Shown: piece after piece, positions 9,601 to 17,490 of the stretch
Layout: every line of letters starts with the position of its first letter
Position numbering within the stretch: the first letter of the stretch is position 1
From: an uncultured Alphaproteobacteria bacterium
Lineage (GTDB): Bacteria; Pseudomonadota; Alphaproteobacteria; RF32; CAG-239
Assembly: GCA_934273635.1 (NCBI GenBank)
Contig: CAKQSV010000001.1
Span: 1-64,000 of the forward strand
DNA length: 64,000 nt
Direction: 5' to 3'
Program-made: the position numbers and the translations under genes
The notes under the pieces: generated by a model
Seen by the model: the letters and a program-made list of their open reading frames with translations, nothing else
Told to the model about the DNA's origin: nothing
The model's database searches: none

Positions 9601-9749
9601 CCAGCGGCGTGGCCGGCGCGGTCACGGGCGGTGCAACCACTGCGGCGAAAGCTGTGGCAAAGACCGCGGCACGGCAGGCTGTTAAGGGAATCCGTAAAGG
9701 TATAAGTAAAGGCGGTTCCGGTGTTAAAAAGATGTTGGGCGGCAAATAA
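6681..9749 (+). CDS. virB6: VirB6/TrbL-family T4SS protein with embedded lysozyme-like domain (copy 3)
   Basis: 1022 residues; a strong RBS (GGAGGGG) precedes the ATG. Order: signal peptide (1-31), a Cys-rich periplasmic domain to about 300, a CYSCVVV motif, two to three helices (to about 430), a large soluble insert (about 430-770), then the rest of the TrbL helices and a Gly/Ala/Lys tail. The insert contains ISEGGKKGNY...GGDRDHAFGAHQLDYRYGGADF (about 480-515), which resembles the catalytic entry region of phage-tail/VgrG-type muralytic enzymes (ISxGxxDxGGxSYGTYQ pattern). This suggests a peptidoglycan-cutting module exposed to the periplasm. The domain call is by motif only. It is co-transcribed with its neighbours. 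Confidence 0.8.
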   Translation: MTCLSKIKLLVATVVTACAFTLPLAGDAWASAFNNYHGKNLRDCYHISKLQENLNLLKNEKFEHATNKQEMLALKSKYVSQMQTMIDTCSKLKKSFPNIFANAENFASDQDAIKSIFGKENALIGKDKYTNEEIHDLYARYLYKQINASNNKNYGNSLLKTFADNNAQVDQTYLDIQTKYQGSRCGNNYPFGCPAKQKCYECSGSRGSQYNVEIYKDYSCGTSAPSVGTSGTEKCIEVPTSGNEGTNWSNYSGGRGHQVNTEATGKSTQTTTLLGKKVEELDTSITGENTYTDYRETARSNAGFCDISALKNDYMSNCYSCVVVGNLIKTFMEISTITYPVAQEAGVKLLVIGMMIWLAFYVLKKLSSFVSLEPMNMLQELFSFFFKCLIAYVLMTSGLRNITDLIVDPILKAGADYGISIIDSVSKDLLQKTEIVENTKPDDYYQMEEVKDKKQAEEVEKATGNKVVGEIDAKKVRPENMSQISEGGKKGNYCQLGGDRDHAFGAHQLDYRYGGADFAATCGYTPFVNAYNKSGYKQCANKAAKYNNKSAEYLRIIEQCGSTLRSYLKPELKKLCQSNPEKMKQLQEDYTRNNTYTKAFALINKQCGTNLNLGNYNSKENFTLSAALISGYNHRPATMSSIVKSISCPSTCKNGSMTNCNGLGNQLYDKLQAWWKKNNRYNDEKQMCQTVLAGGNIDMSVLDGASGSSGSETYDYRQTNHYYVVKKGDQEFGLIPINKEDNKAVLDTTVFDKIMLISRKADNAVSLNFVIGDALVCHSTHAGAIQFAKKVTDLIGLEFYFPDIWIWLCGAVIWVFALMVTLAVNFYLLDLSFKIGFALLALPITIGLWPFEKFKDKFKVCVDIIINAAGTFMFLGITTGLSIVLISSSLGGTEELFSAIENDRKEYISNTFSLTGGKFFLILFAFLYSHKMISETVSNLANKFFPSVTNGLTPMHHMTTQVIDMGVEKAKMVASGVAGAVTGGATTAAKAVAKTAARQAVKGIRKGISKGGSGVKKMLGGK

Positions 9750-9768
9750 AATAATGGCAGGTGCAACT

Positions 9769-12700
9769 ATGATGACTTGGACGAACATATTGAAAAAAGC
9801 AACCATGATGAGCTTGATTGGAGCGCTTGGTTGCGCCCTGTTGTTTGCAACCGAGGCGAGTGCAGGCTCTGAGTGCTCGACTGAATCCTCCTCAACTCCT
9901 CCGACCACAAGTCCGACATCTTATGCCTCGTTGGACAAGGCGTCCTGCCTTTCGTCCATGCCTATGGAGTTGAACTCCGGCGCCAATATTTCACACGTTC
10001 CAGGAAACCGTAGCGGCAAAATGCATAAGGGTATGGACGTCGGTATCGGCGGTTGTAATGCGGCTAGTGGTTATAATAATATTATGGCACCGGCAGACGG
10101 ACGAATTTCCGATGTGGTGTGGAATTGTGCCGGCGGAAGAGGTAGCGGCGCCGGTAATTATATTGTTATGGAGCACAACCTCAACCGAAACAATGTGAAT
10201 TATAGTGAAAAAAAGAGCTGTACTCATTACTACTCGGTCTTCTTTCACTTAAGCAGCAGAGCAGATGGTGCAACAGACGGTGCTCCTTTTAAGAAAGGTG
10301 CGGTCATTGCCAAAGTAGGCGGCACCAACTGTGTCTCTAACGGGAAAAAATCAAAATCGCTTACGTTTTATAATGACACATGTAAGCAACCCACAGGAGC
10401 GGGTTATGCCATACATATGCACTATGAAGTGCGTTTGTGTAAGTGGCAAGGAAAGGTTTTGAACCCGTTGTGTCCGACCAATCAAGCTCTGTGCAACGGT
10501 GCCGCCGGTGTTGATTATTCTGCCTCCTCCACTTTTACCAACTCAAATCCCAATGATTTGACTATGGCCAACGTTCAGTTGGAGGATTGCTCTAAGTATA
10601 AGACAGTAAACACTCAGGCTGAGGCCCTTGCTAAGTGTGAAAAAATTCTTCCGGCCGGTTGGAGTATTTCCACCGATCCTAAAGTGAAGGCAAAAGTTGA
10701 TGAATATAATGCTTGCGTTACCAAAGCAAAGTTGCCAAACATAACTCAATCTGTTGCAAATAATAAGCAATATGAAGATTGCATGAGCCGTAATGAGGCC
10801 AAGAAAATGGCCGCAGGTGATTTTACCGGTCGGTATGGCGCGGTCTCCGGCGCAAGCACGGTTAAGGAAAACTTTAAGGAATATGAGAGCAACTATAAGT
10901 GCAATATCTCAGAAAACTATAACAGTGTTACGGGTTGTGTCTTTTGTCCGTTGTTCAAAATTATATACAACTCGGCCTCGGTGATTGCCACAAAGTGCCA
11001 CAAAACCTTTGCCAGCAGCCTGCAGACCTTGTTGGCTATCGGCTTGGCAATCTCCTTGGCGATGATTGTAATGAAATATGTTTCTGACATGACGGTTAAA
11101 GACACCGGCATGATGCTGAACGAGATTTTCCGCAAAATATTTGTGGTTGTGCTGATTATGCTGTTGTTACAACTTGGTGTGGGCGAGTTTTTCAACATAT
11201 TTGTCACCCCTGTACTCAACACCGGCTTTAAGTTGGCCTCTATGACCATGGGCACGTTTGAGTGCAAAACCAACTGGGGAATCGACGGCAGCGGTCTGCC
11301 CGCTGATATGGGTAACAATATGCTCTGCGCAATTTATGCTATTCAGGAACGTTTGCAACGGTTAATGGCATTGGGTTCAAACTCTTTGTGTATTGCCTTT
11401 TATGTTAAATCGTTCTATCACTACCCGATTTTCCCGCACTTTGGCTATTTGCTGACTGGTTTGTTCTTGTGGCTGATTGCGATTGTGTTTATGGTATGCT
11501 ATCCGTTCCTGCTGATTGACTCGGTTTTACAATTCTGCGTGGCAATGTCGCTGTTCCCTGCGGCGTTAGCGGCAACGGCGTTCAAACTCACCAGCAAATA
11601 TTTGAACATTTTTAAGGTTATCAATATCTTTATGAACGCGATGTTTGTCTTTATCTTCTTAACGATTGTTCTGTTTATTCTATTGGAAGGAATCGACAAA
11701 GTTGCCAAAGAAATGATTGAAGCCGCTTATAAAGAGTCGGAGAGCGCGCAGTTCTTCAGTTTGGAAAAACTGGGTTGGTACTGCCAAAACTTTATAACAC
11801 TGATATTCTTCCTGTTCTTGGGTAAGGCGGTGTTGGAAGATATTCCGAGCTTTGCCGAAGACTTTGGTAAGTCTATTACACTTGGTCAAGGCGGCGGCAA
11901 GACCAATATGGGAATCGGTCGCAACTTGGGTGGTTTGGCTGCCGGCGCGGCAACCGGTGTGGCTACTCAGGTTGGAAAACCCGTTTTGAAAGCAGGCGCC
12001 CAAGGCATTGCCAGCGCGGCCAAAGCTACCGGAAAAATTGCAACAACAGCCGTTAAAACCGGACGTTATAATTATCTGGTTAAACGTACCATGAACAAGA
12101 TGAACGCCGCGGAAGCCGCGGGCGGAGCCGCAGGTGCATTTGTAACCGGACGCACCTGGTACGGCAAAAAAGTTTCTCGCCGCGTTATTCAGAATCCGGA
12201 CGGTTCAATGGCTTTGGAGAGTAAGAGAACGGGTATATTCAATCGAAATAACGCCTACACCAGTGTTCAAAACGATATGATGTCGATTAAAACACGCAAG
12301 GGTAAAAACGGATTGACCAAAGAGTCTTACAGTATTAAAGACGCTTTTGCTAAGTCTCTGATTAATAAAGACGGCACCAGAAACGATTTTGCGGTCAATG
12401 CCTTGATGAACAGCGCCGGTTTGACCGAAGAACAAAAAAACAAGGTTATTTTGAACCAAATGCTCAAGCAACGTATGCCAGGCAGTGGCGGCGCCAACTT
12501 GGAAGGTGAGTTTAAGGACGAGAAAATCACCACGACCACCGATAAAAACGGCAATAAAGTTTTCGAGGTTCGTCGCACGGGCAAAAACGGAGAAATTAAG
12601 GTATTTCGTATGACCCGTGGCAAAACCCGTGATTTGATTGAATATGAAAAAATTCAATCATCAGGGAACGGAACGGCTAAGTCGACCAAGTGGGCTTCGG

Positions 12701-13314
12701 ACGGTGCTATTCAAAAGAAGGAAACCTGCATCTATGAGACCAACGACGACGGCACTCTTAAAACCAATGTCGAGGCCACCGCAATGATTAACGGCGCCAA
12801 AGAATCCAACGTTTCGGTGGATGCAAACGGTATTCTCAAAGACAAAAACGGCACGGTTCAAGGCAAAGTTATGGCTAATGGCAACATTGTCGATAAAGAT
12901 GGTAAGGTTGTCGGAACCGCGCAAGTGCCGGATTTGGTTTTTGACAATCAAGGACAGGCTTTGGGCAAGATGAACGCCAAAGGAGAAGTGGTTGATAATA
13001 ACGGTAATGTCAAGGCTGTAGTAACGGCGGACGGCACGATTGTTGACCTTAAATCTCAACAGGCTATGGGCATTGTTTCCGACGAGCAAAGAGCCGCTGT
13101 GTTTAATGCTCTGAAAGTCAAGGCCGGTTTGCGTAAAGTTGAGTTTTCTAACGCCAAAGCGTTCAAAGGACAGCAAATCTTTGATGACGACGGTTTCCGC
13201 GAGGATGGGATGCAAGGACTGGAGCTGATGATGGATGACAGCGACTTGGCTCTGTATAAGGCGCAGATGAAGAAATACGGCGACGTCTTGCAACATCACC
13301 GCTTTGGACGCTAG
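9769..13314 (+). CDS. virB6: VirB6/TrbL-family T4SS protein with M23 peptidase domain and C-terminal 17-aa repeats (copy 4)
   Basis: 1181 residues from ATG 9769 (RBS AGGTG 6 bases upstream; ATG 9754 is an alternative). A signal peptide ending EASAG is followed by an M23/LytM metallopeptidase domain (about 65-225) with both zinc motifs intact: HKGMD at 86-90 and HMH at 216-218. This predicts an active cross-bridge-cutting enzyme. Then come a CVFCPLFKII motif homologous to copy 1, the TrbL membrane domain (about 420-700), a Gly/Ala-rich basic section, and a long soluble C-terminus. Residues about 1022-1108 hold five units of the 17-residue repeat (DKDGKVVG type) that fills VirB10. The final 70 residues are non-repetitive. 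It is the last gene of the operon. Confidence 0.85.
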   Translation: MMTWTNILKKATMMSLIGALGCALLFATEASAGSECSTESSSTPPTTSPTSYASLDKASCLSSMPMELNSGANISHVPGNRSGKMHKGMDVGIGGCNAASGYNNIMAPADGRISDVVWNCAGGRGSGAGNYIVMEHNLNRNNVNYSEKKSCTHYYSVFFHLSSRADGATDGAPFKKGAVIAKVGGTNCVSNGKKSKSLTFYNDTCKQPTGAGYAIHMHYEVRLCKWQGKVLNPLCPTNQALCNGAAGVDYSASSTFTNSNPNDLTMANVQLEDCSKYKTVNTQAEALAKCEKILPAGWSISTDPKVKAKVDEYNACVTKAKLPNITQSVANNKQYEDCMSRNEAKKMAAGDFTGRYGAVSGASTVKENFKEYESNYKCNISENYNSVTGCVFCPLFKIIYNSASVIATKCHKTFASSLQTLLAIGLAISLAMIVMKYVSDMTVKDTGMMLNEIFRKIFVVVLIMLLLQLGVGEFFNIFVTPVLNTGFKLASMTMGTFECKTNWGIDGSGLPADMGNNMLCAIYAIQERLQRLMALGSNSLCIAFYVKSFYHYPIFPHFGYLLTGLFLWLIAIVFMVCYPFLLIDSVLQFCVAMSLFPAALAATAFKLTSKYLNIFKVINIFMNAMFVFIFLTIVLFILLEGIDKVAKEMIEAAYKESESAQFFSLEKLGWYCQNFITLIFFLFLGKAVLEDIPSFAEDFGKSITLGQGGGKTNMGIGRNLGGLAAGAATGVATQVGKPVLKAGAQGIASAAKATGKIATTAVKTGRYNYLVKRTMNKMNAAEAAGGAAGAFVTGRTWYGKKVSRRVIQNPDGSMALESKRTGIFNRNNAYTSVQNDMMSIKTRKGKNGLTKESYSIKDAFAKSLINKDGTRNDFAVNALMNSAGLTEEQKNKVILNQMLKQRMPGSGGANLEGEFKDEKITTTTDKNGNKVFEVRRTGKNGEIKVFRMTRGKTRDLIEYEKIQSSGNGTAKSTKWASDGAIQKKETCIYETNDDGTLKTNVEATAMINGAKESNVSVDANGILKDKNGTVQGKVMANGNIVDKDGKVVGTAQVPDLVFDNQGQALGKMNAKGEVVDNNGNVKAVVTADGTIVDLKSQQAMGIVSDEQRAAVFNALKVKAGLRKVEFSNAKAFKGQQIFDDDGFREDGMQGLELMMDDSDLALYKAQMKKYGDVLQHHRFGR
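12829..13086 (+). repeat. Five 17-residue repeats at the end of VirB6 copy 4
   Basis: Consecutive units end in VQG, VVG, ALG, VKA and AMG, spaced 17 residues apart (the last 18). The central pattern is GxxxDxxG, as in the two giant repeat proteins of the minus-strand cluster. The units are more divergent in DNA than the VirB10 core, so this is a protein-level relationship. Confidence 0.75.
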
Positions 13315-13330
13315 CTGTCTAAAAGCAAAA

Positions 13331-13368
13331 AAAAAAATCACCGATAGTTTGCTACCGGTGATTTTTTT
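13331..13368. terminator. Bidirectional rho-independent terminator
   Basis: A-run, AAATCACCG-ATAG-TTTG-CTAC-CGGTGATTT hairpin, T-run. It ends the VirB6 operon and also the convergent minus-strand gene. Confidence 0.85.
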
Positions 13369-13380
13369 AAGGCTTGCGGC

Positions 13381-13812
13381 TTACAATGCCGATTTTGACT
13401 GCTTGCGATTGATTGCCTCATATATTTTATATAAATCTACATACAGCATATTGGCCATATCCAACTTACATCTTATCAAAGAAGTCTCACCGTCTGCGGC
13501 CGTTTGCATATATTTGCAATACAAGTCATTGTATTTTTGCATATTTTCAGCATTTTTCACTAAAGATAATTCTGTGTTGTTATAGGAGGCAAACGCCGGT
13601 GAGGCTTTTATGTCTATCTTTACCTTCTCTATTTGTCTTTGCAGGCGGTAATATTCATCCGTAGCACAACGTTCAAAGCCGGAGCCGTCTTCACCTTCGG
13701 CGCGACACTGATTGTATTCCTCCGAGTAAACGCCATAATCAACAGCCGGTTCTGCCGCCCAAACATTACCTGCCAACCATAAAGGCAGAGTGTACATCAT
13801 ATATTTTTTCAT
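13381..13812 (-). CDS. Small secreted LprI-like (DUF1311-like) protein, copy A
   Basis: 143 residues with a signal peptide (MKKYMMYTLPLWLAGNVWAA). The mature part has four Cys in two pairs (CRAEG, RCATDEYY, YCKYM, RCKLDMAN) arranged as in the LprI/DUF1311 family: an early Cys pair around a helix, a Tyr/Leu-rich middle, then a late Cys pair. LprI of mycobacteria inhibits lysozyme. The assignment rests on the Cys and helix pattern only. It lies 4 bases downstream of a shorter-spaced paralogue and is transcribed toward the VirB6 operon, sharing its terminator. Likely periplasmic. Confidence 0.6.
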   Translation of the reverse strand: MKKYMMYTLPLWLAGNVWAAEPAVDYGVYSEEYNQCRAEGEDGSGFERCATDEYYRLQRQIEKVKIDIKASPAFASYNNTELSLVKNAENMQKYNDLYCKYMQTAADGETSLIRCKLDMANMLYVDLYKIYEAINRKQSKSAL

Positions 13813-13816
13813 TTTT

Positions 13817-14248
13817 CTACACCTTTATATCTGATATGGCCATTTGATAAATTTCTTGCAAATTGTCCTGATACTGCAAAATATCAGCCAGTTCGCATTT
13901 TGCCTTATTATAAGCGTCACTATACCCGTTGCCATGGTTGGCTAAAACATAATACAAACAATGGCTCTTGGCATAGCTTTGAAACAGCTCGCGCATATCT
14001 TCAATGCTTTCGCCGCTCTTTTTGGCAAGAGCTTGCAAAGATTTTTCTTGGCGAATATTCTGTTCATCGGCTTTTAAGGCTTTTTCAACCGCCTCAATCT
14101 CGGTTGTACGGCATTGTGTGACGGCGGCATCGGTTGAGGCTTTCGCCAAGCACTCGGCATGTTCTTTCTCCCGCGGCATGGCATTGCCCCAACTCGCGCC
14201 CAGGAGCAGGGCGGCGGCGGTAAAGAGGGTTAGTTTTCGGTTAATCAT
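13817..14248 (-). CDS. Small secreted LprI-like (DUF1311-like) protein, copy B
   Basis: 143 residues. I chose ATG 14248 over a GTG six bases upstream because AGGAAGG then sits 5 bases away. Signal peptide MINRKLTLFTAAALLLGASWGNA; the mature part has four Cys (ECLAK, QCRTTEIEA, HCLYYV, KCELADIL) and a FQSYAKSHC segment that matches the LprI/DUF1311 core (helix-C with Trp/Tyr-x-x-Tyr). It resembles copy A in length, Cys spacing and export signal, so the pair probably arose by duplication. Placed beside VirB6 proteins carrying muralytic domains, it might limit their action in the periplasm; this is inference. Confidence 0.6.
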   Translation of the reverse strand: MINRKLTLFTAAALLLGASWGNAMPREKEHAECLAKASTDAAVTQCRTTEIEAVEKALKADEQNIRQEKSLQALAKKSGESIEDMRELFQSYAKSHCLYYVLANHGNGYSDAYNKAKCELADILQYQDNLQEIYQMAISDIKV

Positions 14249-14350
14249 AAGCACCTTCCTTTTATTGCTTTTATGTGATTATTCTAAAATCAACGCCGGA
14301 TTTGTCAATGCTTATCCTTAGATATACGGCGATTATATTTTATTTCAATA

Positions 14351-14378
14351 TTTGTACACATATTGTCTTTTTTTGTAC
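14351..14378 (+). promoter_or_regulatory. Possible operator: TTTGTAC direct repeats
   Basis: TTTGTAC at 14351-14357 and again at 14372-14378, 21 bases (two helical turns) apart, directly upstream of the putative -35 of the HTH regulator. The spacing suits a dimeric or multi-HTH protein, possibly the regulator itself. Confidence 0.3.
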
Positions 14379-14385
14379 TATTTTC

Positions 14386-14413
14386 TTGATTAATTCAATG
14401 GTTATATTATTAT
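14386..14413 (+). promoter_or_regulatory. Putative promoter of the double-HTH regulator
   Basis: TTGATT (14386-14391), 16 bases, TATTAT (14408-14413), followed by the ATG 47 bases later. Both boxes are close to the sigma70 consensus. Confidence 0.45.
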
Positions 14414-14460
14414 GCAGACAGTTAAGTTGTTGTGTTTTATTAATATAAAGGTGACATACA

Positions 14461-15432
14461 ATGGAAGAAATTATTTTCCCTAATCAAATCAGAATGTACA
14501 GAAGACTGCGCGGACGCTCTATGCAGGAGTTGGCGGATCATCTGAACGTTAGTTTGTCGGCTATCTCTAAAATTGAAAAAGGCTACCGCCGTGTGGATCA
14601 GGAACAGTTGGTTCGCGTGGCCGAGTTTTTGGATTGTCCGTTGCAAGATTTGTTCGTTAATGAGCAAAATTCTCAGCAGGAAGTTGTACAGTCCTGGCGC
14701 AGAGAGCAGGAACGTCGTAATAAAATTAATGAAAAAAGCGGTCTTAAGACTTTGGGTGCCGGCTTGCGCCAAATCCGCAACGAAAAGAATCTGACTTTGA
14801 TTGAAGTTGCCGAAAGCGCCGATATGACTCTATCGGTTTATCACCGTATTGAAATGGGACAGCGTGAAGTTTCGGACAAGGAATTTAAGAATATTTCAAA
14901 GGCTATCGGTATGGAGCCTGAAGAACTGCGCGAGAGCATCAATAAGCTGGAAGAAAAAGGTATGTTGGAAGAGATTATTCAGCGTAATGATGCCAAATAT
15001 AAACTGCTTTCAACCCCGCGCGGCGCAATCTCGGCCTTTTCTGCCAATGCGCAAGATTCTATGAAAATTTCAGTCTATGGCATTGCCGGTAAAGACGGTG
15101 ACATTTATGTTGAGTTTTCGCAAGAGACCAAAAAAGTTCAGCGTCCGGCGCAGTTGTATAACAAAAAAGACGCTTATGCTCTCAACCTTTGCACCCGTCG
15201 TTTAGGCAGTCTGTTGCCAACACGCTCGGTTTTGTTGGTTGACCCGCAAGATGTGGTCAGCGTGGGCGATATTGCGGTTTATTACACCTCGGAGCACAAT
15301 GCGCAGGTTTTGAGCATTCGCGAAGATGAAAACGGTGCGCTTTATGGTATGCGTTGGAATCCGGATGAGAAAATCGCTATCGGCAATAATGATTTGAACA
15401 ATCTGCACAAGGTTGTGGCGATTTATTTATAA
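14461..15432 (+). CDS. Transcriptional regulator with two XRE-type HTH domains and an S24-like C-terminus
   Basis: 323 residues. First Cro/C1-type HTH at about 7-65 (MQELADHLNVSLSAISKIEKG), second at about 97-155 (LTLIEVAESADMTLSVYHRIEMG). They are joined by a charged linker and followed by a beta-rich C-terminal half. The segment LPTRSVLLVDPQDVVSVGDIAVYY there matches the GD-type fold of LexA/S24 sensor domains; no catalytic Ser/Lys pair is evident. It is the only DNA-binding regulator in the window and sits alone between the VirB6 operon and the minus-strand secretion cluster. It is therefore the likely controller of both. The two HTH domains could bind both halves of a spaced site such as the TTTGTAC repeats in front of it. 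Confidence 0.8.
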   Translation: MEEIIFPNQIRMYRRLRGRSMQELADHLNVSLSAISKIEKGYRRVDQEQLVRVAEFLDCPLQDLFVNEQNSQQEVVQSWRREQERRNKINEKSGLKTLGAGLRQIRNEKNLTLIEVAESADMTLSVYHRIEMGQREVSDKEFKNISKAIGMEPEELRESINKLEEKGMLEEIIQRNDAKYKLLSTPRGAISAFSANAQDSMKISVYGIAGKDGDIYVEFSQETKKVQRPAQLYNKKDAYALNLCTRRLGSLLPTRSVLLVDPQDVVSVGDIAVYYTSEHNAQVLSIREDENGALYGMRWNPDEKIAIGNNDLNNLHKVVAIYL

Positions 15433-15448
15433 GTTATCACAAAGGATA

Positions 15449-15481
15449 CAAAAAAACGGTCATCGATGATGACCGTTTTTT
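15449..15481. terminator. Bidirectional rho-independent terminator
   Basis: A-run, AACGGTCATC-GATGATGACCGTT hairpin with a perfect stem, T-run. It ends the regulator gene and, on the other strand, the T4SS cluster. Confidence 0.85.
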
Positions 15482-15494
15482 GTTGTCTTATGCC

Positions 15495-16226
15495 TTATTG
15501 TAAAGGCGGAATATTGATTTGTGCAATATCGCCGGGGCGAATTTTAACACTGGAATAACGCATATTGCCGGTCTCGACCACAAAGCGTTGACGTCCGGTC
15601 AGCTGTGATGCCAAATCGTAAAAATCACGCCCCTGCAAATCTTGACGTTGCGGATTCATAATATAAAGCACGCAGCCTTGCGTTTTTTCAGCCACACCAC
15701 AACGGGCGCGACCTCTGGGGACTTCGGCATTAACCACCACGCCTTGCAAGCCGTCTTTGACAACAGTTTTGCCGCCGGAGAAGATTTTGGTACACAAAAT
15801 ACCCAAAATAAACACCAAAATTGATACCACGACCACGCCTTTGAGCGTGAACAAATTGCCTTCCATGAGCTCATCCACAAAGCGAGGTTTGCGCAACAAA
15901 TCGTTCTCGCTGATAAAGCGATTTGGACGCTGATAGTCATTGCCGCCCAACGGTTGTTGCTGTGCCATCGGCTGATTTTGCGCCGCCTGTGCCTGTTTGA
16001 GTGCCGGAAGATTAAGTTGATTGTCAAGCAGCTCATCTAAATCGGGCTGATTGGGGTTGACGCGCGGGGTTGGTTGCGGTGCGGGTTGCGGACGCACACC
16101 TGTCTGCGGATTGCTCGGAGACATGGGGTTACCGGGGACTAAACGTTTTATCGGGCGTTTAATCTTTTTAATTTTGCGAAGCCCTTCTCCCGCGTGGGGA
16201 ACCGATGTTTGATTTATATCTGCCAT
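15495..16226 (-). CDS. Single-pass membrane protein with Pro/Gln-rich cytoplasmic tail
   Basis: 243 residues. A basic start (LRKIKKIKRPIKRLV) is followed by a Pro/Gln/Asn-rich linker (about 35-110), one transmembrane helix (about 128-147, LKGVVVVSILVFILGILCTKIF) and a small periplasmic domain (about 150-243) with two Cys. Topology resembles accessory inner-membrane proteins of T4SS or type IV pili, but I recognise no family. RBS AGAGG. It is the last gene of the minus-strand cluster, 9 bases after the secretin-like lipoprotein, so the periplasmic domain may contact that protein. Confidence 0.65.
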   Translation of the reverse strand: MADINQTSVPHAGEGLRKIKKIKRPIKRLVPGNPMSPSNPQTGVRPQPAPQPTPRVNPNQPDLDELLDNQLNLPALKQAQAAQNQPMAQQQPLGGNDYQRPNRFISENDLLRKPRFVDELMEGNLFTLKGVVVVSILVFILGILCTKIFSGGKTVVKDGLQGVVVNAEVPRGRARCGVAEKTQGCVLYIMNPQRQDLQGRDFYDLASQLTGRQRFVVETGNMRYSSVKIRPGDIAQINIPPLQ

Positions 16227-16235
16227 AGTTTACCT

Positions 16236-17483
16236 CTAAAAATTATTTTTTATGGGTTTGAGGGTTTTAAGCGTGCGAATAATACGCGGCACCATAAAGA
16301 CCACCGTCTCAGAGTGCGAACTGCCGTCACTGAAAATTTGGTTCGGAATACCGAAAATTACAAAATTTTCACCCAAACGGCTGCGCATATTAAACTTTGT
16401 AATCTCTCCGCCGGTCGAATCCAAGGTGATTTCTGAGAACAGGCGGTTATCTTCTTTCTCTAACGAGGTTTTTGCCAAAATAGAAAGATCAGCCTCGGCG
16501 GAACGACGTTTGCCGCATTTGCCCACATCAAAGCGAGCGTACCACTGCTCGGGCACAATAAACTTACCTTGCGAGATAACCTCCACCCTCGCCTGTTGCG
16601 ACAAGAACTGTTGCAGATTTTGCAAATTCAACTCGTTGGAGGCGGTCAAGACACGACCGATAACGCCGGTTTTGGTGGTTTTAATCGTGCCAAATTCAAA
16701 GTTTTTCAACAGATTTTGCCATTTGACATCCTGCCCGTTGTAAGGTTGCAGACGCAAAACGCTCACATCAAAAGTTATCAGCACCGGATTGTCCGTAAAA
16801 TATTTGATAAGGTTCTGAATTTTATTAACCAGTTCATAGTCAGCATCCATGGTGATTGAATAATCATCCCAATCCACCGTCACATCGGTAATACCAGCGC
16901 CACGCAGGACATCAAGCAAACCGAGCATAATCATTCTGGATTTGGGCACAAACAGGCTGTAATTGGCGCGCCGACTTAATGAAACCAACTTTTTATCGGC
17001 ATTATAGGAATAATAAATCTCGGAGGCGTTAGCCAACATAGAGACCACGCCCGACAAATCACCGCGCAGATTTTCCGCCGAGATACCGGTATATGGCGCG
17101 TCTTTGGCTGCAACCTTAATATCAGCCTCTTTCAACAATTTGCGAAAAGCCTTTTCCGCGGGCATAGTATCAAACGAAAAACCGTTGACCTCGTACTTTG
17201 GCATAGGATCATTACGACCGTTACGCACCAGACTGAAAGCACTGACATTATAAGGGATTGTGCTTATCATCTCTTGCGTTTCCCAATTAACATAGCAACG
17301 CAGCGGCGTTTCCAAATCCAACTCGTTGGCGCCTTTGGTGGTTTTGATAATATCGGCACGGTCGGGGAAAATGTAGTCTACCTTAGCCACTTCAGGCTGC
17401 TTTTGTTTGCTCTCGCCCAATGAGCACCCCAGAAGAGCGGCAACGGCAACAATCAAGACGGTATTTTTGCAGAATTTGACCAT
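16236..17483 (-). CDS. Short secretin-like lipoprotein
   Basis: 415 residues from ATG 17483, which avoids overlap with the upstream gene and gives a lipoprotein signal (VAVAALLGCS). The middle (about 95-235) resembles N-type domains of secretins (FRKLLKEADIKVA..., LLDVLRGAGITDVTVDW). The end has the secretin-type closing strands, ENFVIFGIPNQ and SETVVFMVPRIIR, similar to the last strands of PilN/PilQ/GspD. It is shorter than a usual secretin (500-700 residues), and the gate strands are not obvious. It is distinct from the PilN-type secretin of the pilus operon, so this locus has two secretin-like proteins. It may form a ring around the vir machine; inference. Confidence 0.65.
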   Translation of the reverse strand: MVKFCKNTVLIVAVAALLGCSLGESKQKQPEVAKVDYIFPDRADIIKTTKGANELDLETPLRCYVNWETQEMISTIPYNVSAFSLVRNGRNDPMPKYEVNGFSFDTMPAEKAFRKLLKEADIKVAAKDAPYTGISAENLRGDLSGVVSMLANASEIYYSYNADKKLVSLSRRANYSLFVPKSRMIMLGLLDVLRGAGITDVTVDWDDYSITMDADYELVNKIQNLIKYFTDNPVLITFDVSVLRLQPYNGQDVKWQNLLKNFEFGTIKTTKTGVIGRVLTASNELNLQNLQQFLSQQARVEVISQGKFIVPEQWYARFDVGKCGKRRSAEADLSILAKTSLEKEDNRLFSEITLDSTGGEITKFNMRSRLGENFVIFGIPNQIFSDGSSHSETVVFMVPRIIRTLKTLKPIKNNF

Positions 17484-17490
17484 TTTTAAC

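Noticed and set aside
9721..9768. Upstream start for VirB6 copy 4
   Set aside because: It would overlap the end of copy 3 and place 16 residues ahead of the signal peptide; ATG 9769 has a better-placed RBS.
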